This document shows, piece after piece, positions 34,490-46,098 of a stretch of 64,000 nt of DNA. The first letter of the stretch is position 1. Each line of letters opens with the position of its first letter. The stretch lies in NCBI GenBank assembly GCA_037501455.1, contig CM074858.1, positions 44,637,001-44,701,000 of the forward strand, read 5' to 3'. Made by a program: the position numbers and the translations under genes. Source of the DNA: Lantana camara (Eukaryota > Streptophyta > Magnoliopsida > Lamiales > Verbenaceae). Below the pieces are notes generated by a model, which made no database searches, had not been told where the DNA came from, and saw only the letters and a list, made by a program, of their open reading frames with translations.

Positions 34490-37400
34490 TGTAACACCCC
34501 GCACGTGAGGCGCCACATCCCCCGCACTATGACCCGACACGTGTACGAAATGGAAGGTCCGCACACGCGCCAAGTCACAGCGAACGGGTGACAAACAAAA
34601 ACACACGCACTAGCTAGGCGGTATCTAACCCTGTACAAAAGAAAATATGCAAAACATGACAACGGAAGTAGCACGAAATGCCAACTTATAAAAACTTTTG
34701 CACACCAAGCATACAACGCAGTTCATACAATAGAATCAAATATACGGGTTCAACTAGATCAGCAAACCTGTCCTAACCTGTCCCGAATAATTACACATCA
34801 AAACGGGTTCAACTAATCCGAGCACCTGTCCTGACCTGTCCCAAATTCCAAACATTCAAAACATAGATTCCCAACCTGCACAGAACATATCTTATACAGA
34901 ATTTACGAATCATAAACCAGAATAAAATACTTAACAAACTTAAACGAACAGACACAGACTCGACAGACATGACACACCGCCGCCTAGCACGAACTCCAAC
35001 GACCAGAACCTGCAACTAAAAACATAAACGGGGAGGGGTCAGTCCAAAGACTGAGCGAGGGGCTGACACACGCACACTATACATATATATACAGAGCACA
35101 GCACGTTCAAAATCAAACTGTTCGTGAACCCGGGACTAGTTTTTACACACCAAAACCTTTATCTCGTGATAATATGTATACGGGGTGACTTATCAAAACA
35201 GAACGAACAAAGCTTAACTTATACATAACTCAAAGCATACGTACAAACCCAAGAAGACTTAGCACACATACCGGAACATAACTTATTAGGTTAATAGCGA
35301 ATCAAATTTTATCTTAATTTAAGAATCTACCCCCGTTTCACGAACTTATGACAGACGGACAGACAGAACACTCTTACTCCAGAAACAAAGACGAAGCGAA
35401 ACAAAAAACGAATCATAAATCAATCCCACCTCCACACCGTTTGGGGAAGAGAGGTGCCCCTCTCAACCCACCACAGAACGAAACATGTGAACCGGAGGAT
35501 CTCCCCCGGTTCCTTCGACGGCCAGCCAAAATGCGCTCCGTCGGCATAGGAGAACTAAGTCTCCCGTTGGTGGAGAAGTGCACAGGGGTCGTAACCGGCG
35601 ACTCCGATGGTCGTCCCGGGTCTCCCTTACCCACAACTCCGGGGCCCAAACAGATCAAAACCAACAGAAAATCGGAGACTTGCTTGAATCCGATACAAAC
35701 GAAACAAAGCCTAAACTTATCACACTTACCAGACGAAACTTATACTCACACACACAGACAGATGAACATATCTCATGCATATCGTACTTATCATATCGTA
35801 CGTACATATCACGCAGACTGACCTCGAAATCATAACAGAAGTGAGACAAAGCGTACATAGGCTTATACATAGCGATTCGTACTTTTCAAATCAAATCATA
35901 TGACAAAACCAGCAAAATATGTACTTCGCACATATCTACATATACATAAGGCTTATAAACCACATGCATTCGAAAACGGGCACGTTGCAATAGGGTATAA
36001 CTATATCCTAACCTCACCTGGTACCAAACACAGCCGAACACAAAGTAGAAGGTCCACCCCGGAACCTGCACGACTCACTTGTCACCACCCCGGGTGCACC
36101 TGAACCAACTGAACACACAAACACAACACAGGGCTCAGACTCAAACTCAGACAACTACACAGAGGCGCACGGCAATGCTCAAGCACTTACGAAATACAAT
36201 CACATAAGCAGGTTTCAAATTTATATTAATTCTATGCAAAACAAAACATTAAGGCATGTTCATACGCACAATTAATGCAGATTAGGGAAACTCAAAGGCA
36301 AGACAAATCATATTATTCATTTCATGCAAATTCACGTAACACCTTTCATATCAATTGACACATATTAATAAATCAAATAAATCATAATAGCATGCTTCCT
36401 AATTCATACAAATTTCACGAGGTTACAAATCAAATTCTAACCCTACTCAATTCATACAATTCATATTTTACATATTCAATTCATGCACTACATATTAAAT
36501 CCAAATTCAATTTAGGTAATTAAACTTTAATTGCAAAAGTCCCAAATTAATCATCCAAGGCATGCTAATTCAACTTTTACTTAAATCAAAATTAGCTTCA
36601 TCGTTTTCAAATGATAAGGTTCAATTAATTCAAGTTATACAAATTTGTATTTCCTAAAATTACATAAACACCCCTTGTACAAGAATTATACATTCATAAT
36701 TCATTACATATTTTCTAATACCAAGCAATGCATATTCATCAATTTATCGAACATACAAGTACGAATTACATTTTAAACAATTAACAACTAATACAATTTT
36801 GGCATAACGGGGTTCAATTTACAATTCAAAGCATCAATGCATATCACATTTCATTAAATGTAAGATTTCGTATACATCGGGGTTCATATAAATCGATAAG
36901 TCAAGCAAATCGCAATTAAATTACAATTAGAACAAATAATCAAATATTCACAATTATACAAATAAATTCACAGAAAATAAATCGAGTGTCCGATTAACGA
37001 ACGGAAAGTGGTGTTGGACTCACCACGACGAAGCGGACAAGCTGTTCGAAGGTCGCCGGAGCGCCGCCGCCGGAGCTGCCAGAACAGTGGCCGGCCGCCG
37101 TTCGGCCGCCGCCGGAACGTGCCGGAAAAATCCCAAAAAAATCACCCGTGCAAGGATTCGTCGTGCTCAATCCAATTCCTCGATCAATTTCTGCAAATTC
37201 CAAGCCAATTGTCTCCAATTTAAAATCCAAGAACACGAAAACCCTAAAATCTTCAAACTTCAATTACTTTCAATCCGGTGAACCAAAATGCGATCCGTAA
37301 AAGGCATCAGCTTACCCGTGACGAGCTTTACGAAAGCCCTAAGCTTTCTCGCCGAAAAAATCCCCGGAGGTGGCGCCGCCGGTGCGCCGCCACTGTGCCT

Positions 37401-37613
37401 CCGCGAACCACCGCCAAACGGCAAAATCTGGAGTCGAGCAAATGGGGTTTATTAGTTCTCGTCGTTCCGAACAACTTTCGTGAAGGGCCCGAGGCCAAAA
37501 GATCACCGGAAAAGGCCCCCCGTTGGGCTCCGAAGTTTCTGTCGCCGCTCCCCTTGCCGGAACCACCACCTTCGGCCAAAATCTTATCAAACCGACTCCG
37601 GAAATGGACTCAG

Positions 37614-39851
37614 TGTTAGGAATAGTACCCTAGAAAGCCGATTAGTCATAATCCATTTTGGGACTTTCCTAGTATCACAGACAATCTTTGAATAATATAC
37701 GATTGATTAATATCATAGGCAAACACTTCTTTATATGCTCTTGTTTGGTATGCGTTTACTTTAGCTGTGCATGTATGAGAACTCCCCTAATCCTGATGAC
37801 TTTAGGACTCTACCATTTAGGTGAAATGGTTCATGAAACGAACCCTATATCATATAAGTCATGATTAGTAAAATACTCCAAGCCGATGAGTCCTACAGAC
37901 AGTGGGAGTGTCAACCTGAATCCTCTAAGGCTTGCTTGTGGGATCACGCCCTTAAGAAGGACCACCTTGTTTCATGGAGGTGCAAAGTGTATAGTTGATA
38001 CGTGCGTGATACATGAGGGTGCTTACTTTAATAAGTAAGTTCACTGAGGTGCCCCGTGTGAGAACATTCCTAAATGGGAAAGGAAGTTTCTATTTCAGGA
38101 AATGGAAACTTCCAGATTAGGAAATATCTCACGAGTCATTGATGTGATTAATTGATCCTTAGACTTGAGGTTCCATGTTACTTTATGAGTTAACTCTGTA
38201 GTCTTTGGTATAAGCTTTAAAGGGTGTCGCCTTAGACAACTGATTCAAGGCTTATGCTGGGGCTGCACAAGTGACTCATGAAAGTGAATGAGAATCAAGA
38301 AAGGACCTACACTTGCATATGCAAGGTGATCTCTTATTGTGTAAGTCATTCATATGCCATATGGAGTCCTTGGCCAAGGCAGTAGATCAAGACATCAAGA
38401 AAAGGGTTTCTTGGAATGAGATCAAATGGATATGAAATGCACTTAGCTTTAAGACCAGATTATTAGGGTTCTAATTATTCCCTTACCCTAGATCATGGTT
38501 GAGAGATAGTAAGTAGGAGGATTGTATCTCACATGAATCAATGACTTAAAGGTTCTGTCGAATCCGAACATTCCAATTCAGCTAGGGGTTAAACACCTGT
38601 TGCTAGACTATGGTCGTTTAATCTGTGGACTGATTAATTAATTAGTGAATTAATTAATTAGGGTCACTGCTAATTGAATTGAGAACCTAGAGGGTCACAC
38701 ACAACAACTTGGTTACATGAGTTGAGGCTTAAAAATGATTAAACGAGTTAATCGGGCCAAGAGGGTTCCACACGTGTGAAATCACACGTGTGAATATATA
38801 TATATTGTATATATATGTATTAAATAATTAAATGTGTTAATTATTTAATAGACTTTGGTTTAATTTTGAATTAAAAAGAAAGTCTTATTTTGGAGAAAAA
38901 TAATCTAGTTAATTAATTATGAATTAATTAATTAGATAAAATAAGTTATTTATTTTAAATAAATAAAGTATAAAATTATCCAAAAATAGTTTGGATATTT
39001 TTAGCTCTCTTGAAAGTTGATTTGAATTAGAATTCAAAGTCAAAGTCAAATTACTTGATCAAGTAATAGGAGAGAGAGAGACCAAAATCCTAGCCCACAA
39101 AGGACTAGGAATTTTCGGTCCTCCCCTCTTATAAATAGGGGAGCTCGAGCTCCCCTTAGAGCTAATTGGCAATTCTTTTGGTTCATGTGTTGAACACCTT
39201 CCTTTCTCCAAGATAAAATAAAACCCTAGGTTAAGCCTAAACACTAACTAGAGAACTAGCATCCTTACTAGTTAGATTGTAGCCAAGTTGGTGGACTATC
39301 TCTAGAGAGCTTCAAGTTAGAAGTTTTGAAGATTCGAGCTTTACCAAAAGGTGGGGATCAAGCAAAACGATCAGAAGGGATGATGTAACGATTCTGAACC
39401 CGACGTGAAGCGAATGAAAAAATCGAACCAAAGAAGATGGCGAAAACCGTTCGTCCATATCCTGAAGGATGAATTTTTTCACGAGGGTTTTGTGACTGGC
39501 AGTTTTCTACTTTCGTAAAACTGGTTTCGAAGGGAGTTTCAATCCTGCTTTTCTCGTTTCATGTTTCTTTCTTTATGTTATATTGTTAAGAACATCTCTG
39601 ACATGAATTGAATCTAGGTTGGTGTGGATTGCTATCCCGACAATGGATTCTGAAGTAGAAAGAGACTTTCGAGGGACGGGTTGTCAAGCCGCGAGAAGAG
39701 CGTTCTTGGGTGGCTTGAAACGCTTCAAGAAAGAATAAAAGAAAAGTAAGTTTTCTATCTTTACGAATTTGGATACACGATTGCGAGTTCAAGATCCTTT
39801 TGTTGGAAAAATTTTTAAATTCCGCTGCTTACTGATTCGTGTTTTCCAACA
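37614..39851 (+). mobile_element. Copia-like solo LTR (2.24 kb) with perfect TSD
   Basis: Begins TGTTAGGAATAG and ends TTTTCCAACA, flanked by identical CTCAG (37609-37613 and 39852-39856). It is absent from the other E LTR, where the undisturbed site is near 45256-45275. A TATAAATA box at 39130-39137 supports plus orientation. The length and TGTT...AACA ends fit a long copia LTR, possibly SIRE/Maximus type, but this was not searched. No gene is inside. Confidence 0.85.
39130..39155 (+). promoter_or_regulatory. TATA box followed by an 18-bp palindrome in the copia-like LTR
   Basis: TATAAATA at 39130-39137, then directly GGGGAGCTCGAGCTCCCC (39138-39155), a perfect palindrome. Transcription would be expected to start within or just after it. 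Confidence 0.65.
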
Positions 39852-40657
39852 CTCAGGGGGTCGGAAAACCTAGGAAAACACTTACCTTGGTCGAAAAAAG
39901 CCGCCGGAACGCGGCGGAGCAACCTGCTACAGTAACGCCGCCGCTGCGGCGTCCGCTTCAAGCGGCGCGTGAGCCAACATCCGGTGGCCGTTGGCCGCGC
40001 CGCCAACGTCAGACGATGCGCAGGGACCTCTTCTAACTGGGTAGGTGGCGCGTGTCGATCGATGCCCGCCGGAAAACGCCGCGAATGGCCGCCAAAGTGG
40101 CGGCTCCGCCACCCTTCGCCTGCGCTACTGAAATCCGGCGATATCTCCGTTGTCGTCAGCCGGTTGGTCAAGTTCTTGGTACGGTTGTGACGGGCTCGTC
40201 GAGCTAATGAATTTCGACTACTCAAACGTCGAATTCCGTCGAGAAACGAGCGAGAACGGGCATGTGTGTGTAAACACACCGCGAGTGCATGAACACTGGC
40301 GGGAGAACGTTTGAATCGCGGGAGAGAGAGAGACCGAACTGGAGCTGGAGTTATGGCACGTAAAACGAGGATCCGGGGTATTTATCTCGGGTCCTCACGC
40401 GCAAAACGATCGGTAGGAGGAGCTAATGACGTCAGAATTGGGCAAACTTAGAGTCTACGGACTCGTTTCGATGCCCCGAACGCGTTGAAGGGGTCAAAGA
40501 GGTCGAAATCTCGATCAAACGAGGAAATGACCGTAAACCCCTAAAAAGAGAAAATTATAAACAAGCCCCTAAACTCTTAAAGAGTTCAAAATAGGGCCGA
40601 ACAAAGTACAAAATCACATAATTAAACACATTAAAAGGTGATGAGCGGGATGTTACA

Positions 40658-40673
40658 AACTCCCCTCCTTCAA
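40658..40673 (-). promoter_or_regulatory. Polypurine tract of element E, reverse
   Basis: Reads GAAGGAGGGGAGTT in sense directly before the LTR. Confidence 0.8.
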
Positions 40674-40674
40674 A

Positions 40675-40694
40675 AGGACCTGTCCTCAGGTCCT
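40675..40694 (-). other. PPT-adjacent hairpin of element E
   Basis: Arms AGGACCT/AGGTCCT (plus strand), loop GTCCTC. The loop is identical to F's while the arms differ. Confidence 0.8.
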
Positions 40695-40981
40695 AAGGTC
40701 GGATCTTGAACGACGCTGAAACGAATTCCACTTCAAACTTCCGCTGCGCAACTCTGATCCAGGCGAACTGCAATCTCGCCAAGATACTTCTCCCTTAGTT
40801 GGCATCAACTCCCTTCATATCGATTCGTTGTCATAGAGGTCCCACTGAGCTCTTGACCGTTGGTCACTTCAAGCTCATTCGATCACCACTAGGCCAGTGC
40901 ACCCGAAGGTTGATACGGTCACACTCTCGTTGCTTGCAAACTGCCGTCTGGCCAGAAGTAACGCAACCGCAACAAACAAGA

Positions 40982-41345
40982 GAGAGAATCCCATCTCTCG
41001 ACACGCAAGCGAAGGAACCCCGTCCCTCGACACACAAAAGAGAAAACCCCGTTTCTCAACACACAAAAGAGAGAACCCCGTCTCTCAGGCACACAATTGA
41101 GAGAACCCCGTCTCTCAACCTAAGTCTGATTGATTCCCCACCTCTCAGACAATCTAGTTTGAGAAAATCCGGCATTTCTCAAACCCTAAATCCAAGGGAA
41201 TCCAGCATCCCTCGAATACCTAAGAACAAGAGAATCCAGCATCTCTCGTGTACAGAACTATAGAAAGAATCCTGCATCTTTCTATCACACAAACAGGGAG
41301 AATCCACATCTTCCTGGCACGTAATCAGAGAGAATCAAATCTCCC
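40982..41345 (-). repeat. Array of 12 short hairpins with different stems
   Basis: Twelve inverted repeats with 6-8 base loops of ACCCCG or ATCCNGCA type (plus strand), about 22-40 bases apart. Perfect stems include GAGAAA/TTTCTC (41040-41057), TTGAGAGA/TCTCTCAA (41097-41118), GTTTGAGAAA/TTTCTCAAAC (41157-41184) and ATAGAAAGA/TCTTTCTAT (41260-41285). Others have one mismatch or a G-T pair, for example CAGGGAGA/TCTTCCTG (41294-41316). Arms differ between units but pair within units. Confidence 0.85.
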
Positions 41346-42105
41346 TTTCACTCAAGCACATAAGCAAAGTAAAAGCAAAAGCAAAAGCAAAAAGTAGAAA
41401 GTTCAACGATCAACACATAACATACTCGGCAAGTATCTCACAAAATAACAAATTAATCAAATAATTTATGCATGTATGCTCGTGCCATGAATGCATAGTG
41501 TACCGTTCACCGTAGCAACAGAATCAAAGTTCCCATTTCCTTTGGTGGTAAATGTCCCCACTCGTAGTGATCAGAATCCTGACATCTAATTCAGAACTGC
41601 AGTGCTCCTCAATTCTTAAGTGTTCTCTTAGCCTTGCTTGGTCAATCCTGCTTTAGCGTACCATCCTTGCTAGCCAAGTCTGATAGAGGTTCCATAGCAG
41701 CTTTCACACCTATTTGAAGGATGTTATCTACCTACTTCCATCAAACCATTTATGAGGCTACGAACATCGCTTTGTACAAAGAAGTTGACCACAGCCCGAC
41801 GTTCTATCTTACACGCATTCACCTACAAATCACAAATTGAACGAATATCTATGCATGTTGGTCAGTGAGTGGACGTGTCAAGTAAGGGAAATAATTAGGA
41901 GTACCTAATTAAATGCAACTGCAATACATAGCTGCTAGAATTTAAAAAGCATCAAGTATAATATTGCATAATCATAATCATAGCATACGCACACTCACAT
42001 AAGTTCTAATCAATTCATACAAGGAAGCCAAATGTCACGTCAAAACGGATGCAATGCACACGTATTCCTATGCCGTACGACCTAGACTGACACGACAAGA
42101 CTCCA

Positions 42106-42140
42106 GAGTACCGGTTCTGAACCTGGTAGCTCTGATACCA
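42106..42140 (-). promoter_or_regulatory. Primer binding site and adjoining hairpin of element E
   Basis: Reverse PBS GCTCTGATACCA at 42129-42140. Next to it TACCGGTT (42109-42116) pairs with AACCTGGTA (42120-42128) around a bulged base, and GAG (42106-42108) pairs with CTC of the PBS. Confidence 0.8.
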
Positions 42141-42148
42141 CTTATAGA

Positions 42149-45100
42149 TGTAACACCCCGCACGTGAGGCGCCACATCCCCCGCACTATGACCCGACACG
42201 TGTACGAAATGGAAGGTCCGCACACGCGCCAAGTCACAGCGAACGGGTGACAAACAAAAACACACGCACTAGCTAGGCGGTATCTAACCCTGTACAAAAG
42301 AAAATATGCAAAACATGACAACGGAAGTAGCACGAAATGCCAACTTATAAAAACTTTTGCACACCAAGCATACAACGCAGTTCATACAATAGAATCAAAT
42401 ATACGGGTTCAACTAGATCAGCAAACCTGTCCTAACCTGTCCCGAATAATTACACATCAAAACGGGTTCAACTAATCCGAGCACCTGTCCTGACCTGTCC
42501 CAAATTCCAAACATTCAAAACATAGATTCCCAACCTGCACAGAACATATCTTATACAGAATTTACGAATCATAAACCAGAATAAAATACTTAACAAACTT
42601 AAACGAACAGACACAGACTCGACAGACATGACACACCGCCGCCTAGCACGAACTCCAACGACCAGAACCTGCAACTAAAAACATAAACGGGGAGGGGTCA
42701 GTCCAAAGACTGAGCGAGGGGCTGACACACGCACACTATACATATATATACAGAGCACAGCACGTTCAAAATCAAACTGTTCGTGAACCCGGGACTAGTT
42801 TTTACACACCAAAACCTTTATCTCGTGATAATATGTATACGGGGTGACTTATCAAAACAGAACGAACAAAGCTTAACTTATACATAACTCAAAGCATACG
42901 TACAAACCCAAGAAGACTTAGCACACATACCGGAACATAACTTATTAGGTTAATAGCGAATCAAATTTTATCTTAATTTAAGAATCTACCCCCGTTTCAC
43001 GAACTTATGACAGACGGACAGACAGAACACTCTTACTCCAGAAACAAAGACGAAGCGAAACACAAAACGAATCATAAATCAATCCCACCTCCACACCGTT
43101 TGGGGAAGAGAGGTACCCCTCTCAACCCACCACAGAACGAAACATGTGAACCGGAGGATCCCGCCCGGTTCCTTCGACGGCCAGCCAAAATGCGCTCCGT
43201 CGGCATAGGAGAACTAAGTCTCCCGTTGGTGGAGAAGTGCACAGGGGTCGTAACCGGCGACCCCGATGGTCGTCCCAGGTCTCCCTTACCCACAACTCCG
43301 GGGCCCAAACAGATCAAAGCCAACAGAAAATCGGAGACTTGCTTGAATCCGATACAAACGAAACAAAGCCTAAACTTATCACACTTACCAGACGAAACTT
43401 ATACTCACACACACAGACAGATGAACATATCTCATGCATATCGTACTTATCATATCGTACGTACATATCACGCAGACTGACCTCGAAATCATAACAGAAC
43501 TGAGACAAAGCGTACATAGGCTTATACATAGCGATTCGTACTTTTCAAATCAAATCATATGACAAAACCAGCAAAATATGTACTTCGCACATATCTACAT
43601 ATACATAAGGCTTATAAACCACATGCATTCGAAAACGGGCACGTTGCAATAGGGTATAACTATATCCTAACCTCACCTGGTACCAAACACAGCCGAACAC
43701 AAAGCAGAAGGTCCACCCCGGAACCTGCACGACTCACTTGTCACCACCCCGGGTGCACCTGAACCAACTGAACACACAAACACAACACAGGGCTCAGACT
43801 CAAACTCAGACAACTACACAGAGGCGCACGGCAATGCTCAAGTACTTACGAAATACAATCACATAAGCAGGTTTCAAATTTATATTAATTCTATGCAAAA
43901 CAAAACATTAAGGCATGTTCATACGCACAATTAATGCAGATTAGGGAAACTCAAAGGCAAGACAAATCATATTATTCATTTCATGCAAATTCACGTAACA
44001 CCTTTCATATCAATTGACACATATTAATAAATCAAATAAATCATAATAGCATGCTTCCTAATTCATACAAATTTCACGAGGTTACAAATCAAATTCTAAC
44101 CCTACTCAATTCATACAATTCATATTTTACATATTCAATTCATGCACTACATATTAAATCCAAATTCAATTTAGGTAATTAAACTTTAATTGCAAAAGTC
44201 CCAAATTAATCATCCAAGGCATGCTAATTCAATTTTTACTTAAATCAAAATTAGCTTCATCGTTTTCAAATGATAAGGTTCAATTAATTCAAGTTATACA
44301 AATTTGTATTTCCTAAAATTACATAAACACCCCTTGTACAAGAATTATACATTCATAATTCATTACATATTTTCTAATACCAAGCAATGCATATTCATCA
44401 ATTTATCGAACATACAAGTACGAATTACATTTTAAACAATTAACAACTAATACAATTTTGGCATAACGGGGTTCAATTTACAATTCAAAGCATCAATGCA
44501 TATCACATTTCATTAAATGTAAGATTTCGTATACATCGGGGTTCATATAAATCGATAAGTCAAGTAAATCGCAATTAAATTACAATTAGAACAAATAATT
44601 AAATATTCACAATTATACAAACAAATTCACAGAAAATAAACCGAGTGTCCGATTAACGAACGGAAAGTGGTGTTGGACTCACCACGACGAAGCGGACAAG
44701 CTGTTCGAAGGTCGCCGGAGCGCCGCCGCCGGAGCTGCCAGAACAGTGGCCGGCCGCCGTTCGGCCGCCGCCGGAACGTGCCGAAAAAATCCCGAAAAAA
44801 TCACCCGTGCAAGGATTCATCGTGCTCAATCCAATTCCTCGATCAATTTCTGCAAATTCCAAGCCAATTGTCTCCAATTTAAAATCCAAGAACACGAAAA
44901 CCCTAAAATCTTCAAACTTCAATTACTTTCAAACCGGTGAACCAAAATGCGATCCGTAAAAGGCATCGGCTTACCCGTGACGAGCTTTACGAAAGCCATA
45001 AGCTTTCTCGCCGAAAAAATCCCCGGAGGTGGCGCCGCCGGTGTGCCGCCACTGTGCCTCCGCGAACCGCCGCCAAACGGCAAAATCTGGAGTCGAGCAA

Positions 45101-46098
45101 ATGAGGTTTATTAGTTTTCGTCGTTCCGAACAACTTTCGTAAAGGGCCCGAGGCCAAAAGATCGCCGGAAAAGGCCCCCGTTGGCTCCGAAGTTTCTGCC
45201 GCCGCTCCCCTTGCCGGAACCACCTCCTACGGCCAAAATCTTATCAAACCGACGCCGGAAATGGACTCAGGGGGTCGGAAAACCGGGAAAACACTTACCT
45301 TGGTCGGAAAAAGCCGCCGGAACGCGGCGGAGCAACCTGCTACAGTAACGCCGCCGCTGCGGTGTCCGCTTCAAGCGGTGCGTGAGCCAACATCCGGTGG
45401 CCGTTGGCCGCGCCGCCAACGTCAGACGATGCGCAGGGACCTCTTCTAACTGGGTAGGTGGCGCGTGTCGATCGATGCCCGCCGGAAAACGCCGCGAATG
45501 GCCACCAAAGTGGCGGCTCCGCCACCCTTCGCCTGCGCTACTGAAATCTGGCGATATCTCCACCATCGTCAGCCGGTTGGTCGAGTTCTTGGTACGGTTG
45601 TGACGGGCTCGTCGAGCTAATGAATTTCGACTACTCAAACGTCGAATTCCATCGAGAAACGAGTGAGAACGGGCATGTGTGTGTAAACACACCGCGAGTG
45701 CATGAACAGTGGCGGGAGAACGTTTGAATCGCGGGAGAGAGAGAGAGACCGAACTGGAGCTGGAGTTATGGCACGCAAAACGAGGATCCGGGGTATTTAT
45801 CTCGGGTCCTCACGCGCAAAACGATCGGTAGGAGGAGCTAACGACGTCAGAATTGGGCAAACTTAGAGTCTACGGACTCGTTTCGATGCCCCGAACGCGT
45901 TGAAGGGGTCAAAGAGGTCGAAATCTCGATCAAACGAGGAAATGACCGTAAACCCCTAAAAAGAGAAAATTACAAACAAGCCCCTAAACTCTTAAAGAGT
46001 TCAAAATAGGGCCGAACAAAGTATAAAATCACATAATTAAACACATTAAAAGGTTGAAACATGACGTACCTTATAAATCGGATGAGCGGGATGTTACA
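42149..46098 (-). repeat. Element E LTR, right copy (3950 bp)
   Basis: Intact LTR, TGTAACACCCC to GGGATGTTACA. It is the reference copy for the nested insertion in the left LTR. Confidence 0.9.

Larger units (their letters stand above)
34490..40657 (-). repeat. Element E LTR, left copy, interrupted
   Basis: About 3.92 kb once the nested 37614-39851 insert and one CTCAG are removed. It includes GC-rich segments near 37010-37620 and 39840-40200 that give open frames on both strands in both LTR copies; these are not considered genes. It lacks a 27-bp stretch present near 46056-46082 of the other LTR. Confidence 0.9.
40658..42148 (-). mobile_element. Element E internal region, non-coding
   Basis: In minus-strand sense: PBS (42129-42140), about 0.8 kb without recognisable coding, a 12-hairpin array (40982-41345), a PPT hairpin (40675-40694) and the PPT. 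The plus-strand frame of 154 codons from 40799 runs against the element and follows the hairpin repeats; it is not considered a gene. Confidence 0.85.
34490..46098 (-). mobile_element. Element E: non-autonomous LTR retrotransposon (LARD-like)
   Basis: Flanked by identical TTTAT (34485-34489 and 46099-46103). LTRs 34490-40657 (with a nested solo LTR) and 42149-46098 begin TGTAACACCCCGCACGTGAG and end GCGGGATGTTACA. The internal region is only about 1.5 kb (40658-42148), with a PBS and PPT but no gag or pol motif. The long LTRs and short non-coding interior fit a large retrotransposon derivative. The LTRs differ by roughly 1-1.5% in the parts compared by eye. It is inserted in F. Confidence 0.9.

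Noticed and set aside
35348..35821. 157-codon frame repeated at 43007-43480
   Set aside because: Repeated only because both lie in the LTRs of E. Several replacement changes between copies and no known motif.
39815..40279. 154-codon minus-strand frame, with a counterpart at 45267-45692
   Set aside because: GC-rich LTR sequence with open frames on both strands; changes between the two LTR copies do not favour synonymous sites by eye, and no domain is present.
40799..41263. 154-codon plus-strand frame with Arg/Pro/Ser repeats
   Set aside because: It runs antisense to element E and its repeats are the hairpin units, whose spacing is not a multiple of three.
40982..41345. CRISPR-like array
   Set aside because: Units are not identical, there are no uniform spacers or cas genes, and the sequence is plant nuclear DNA.
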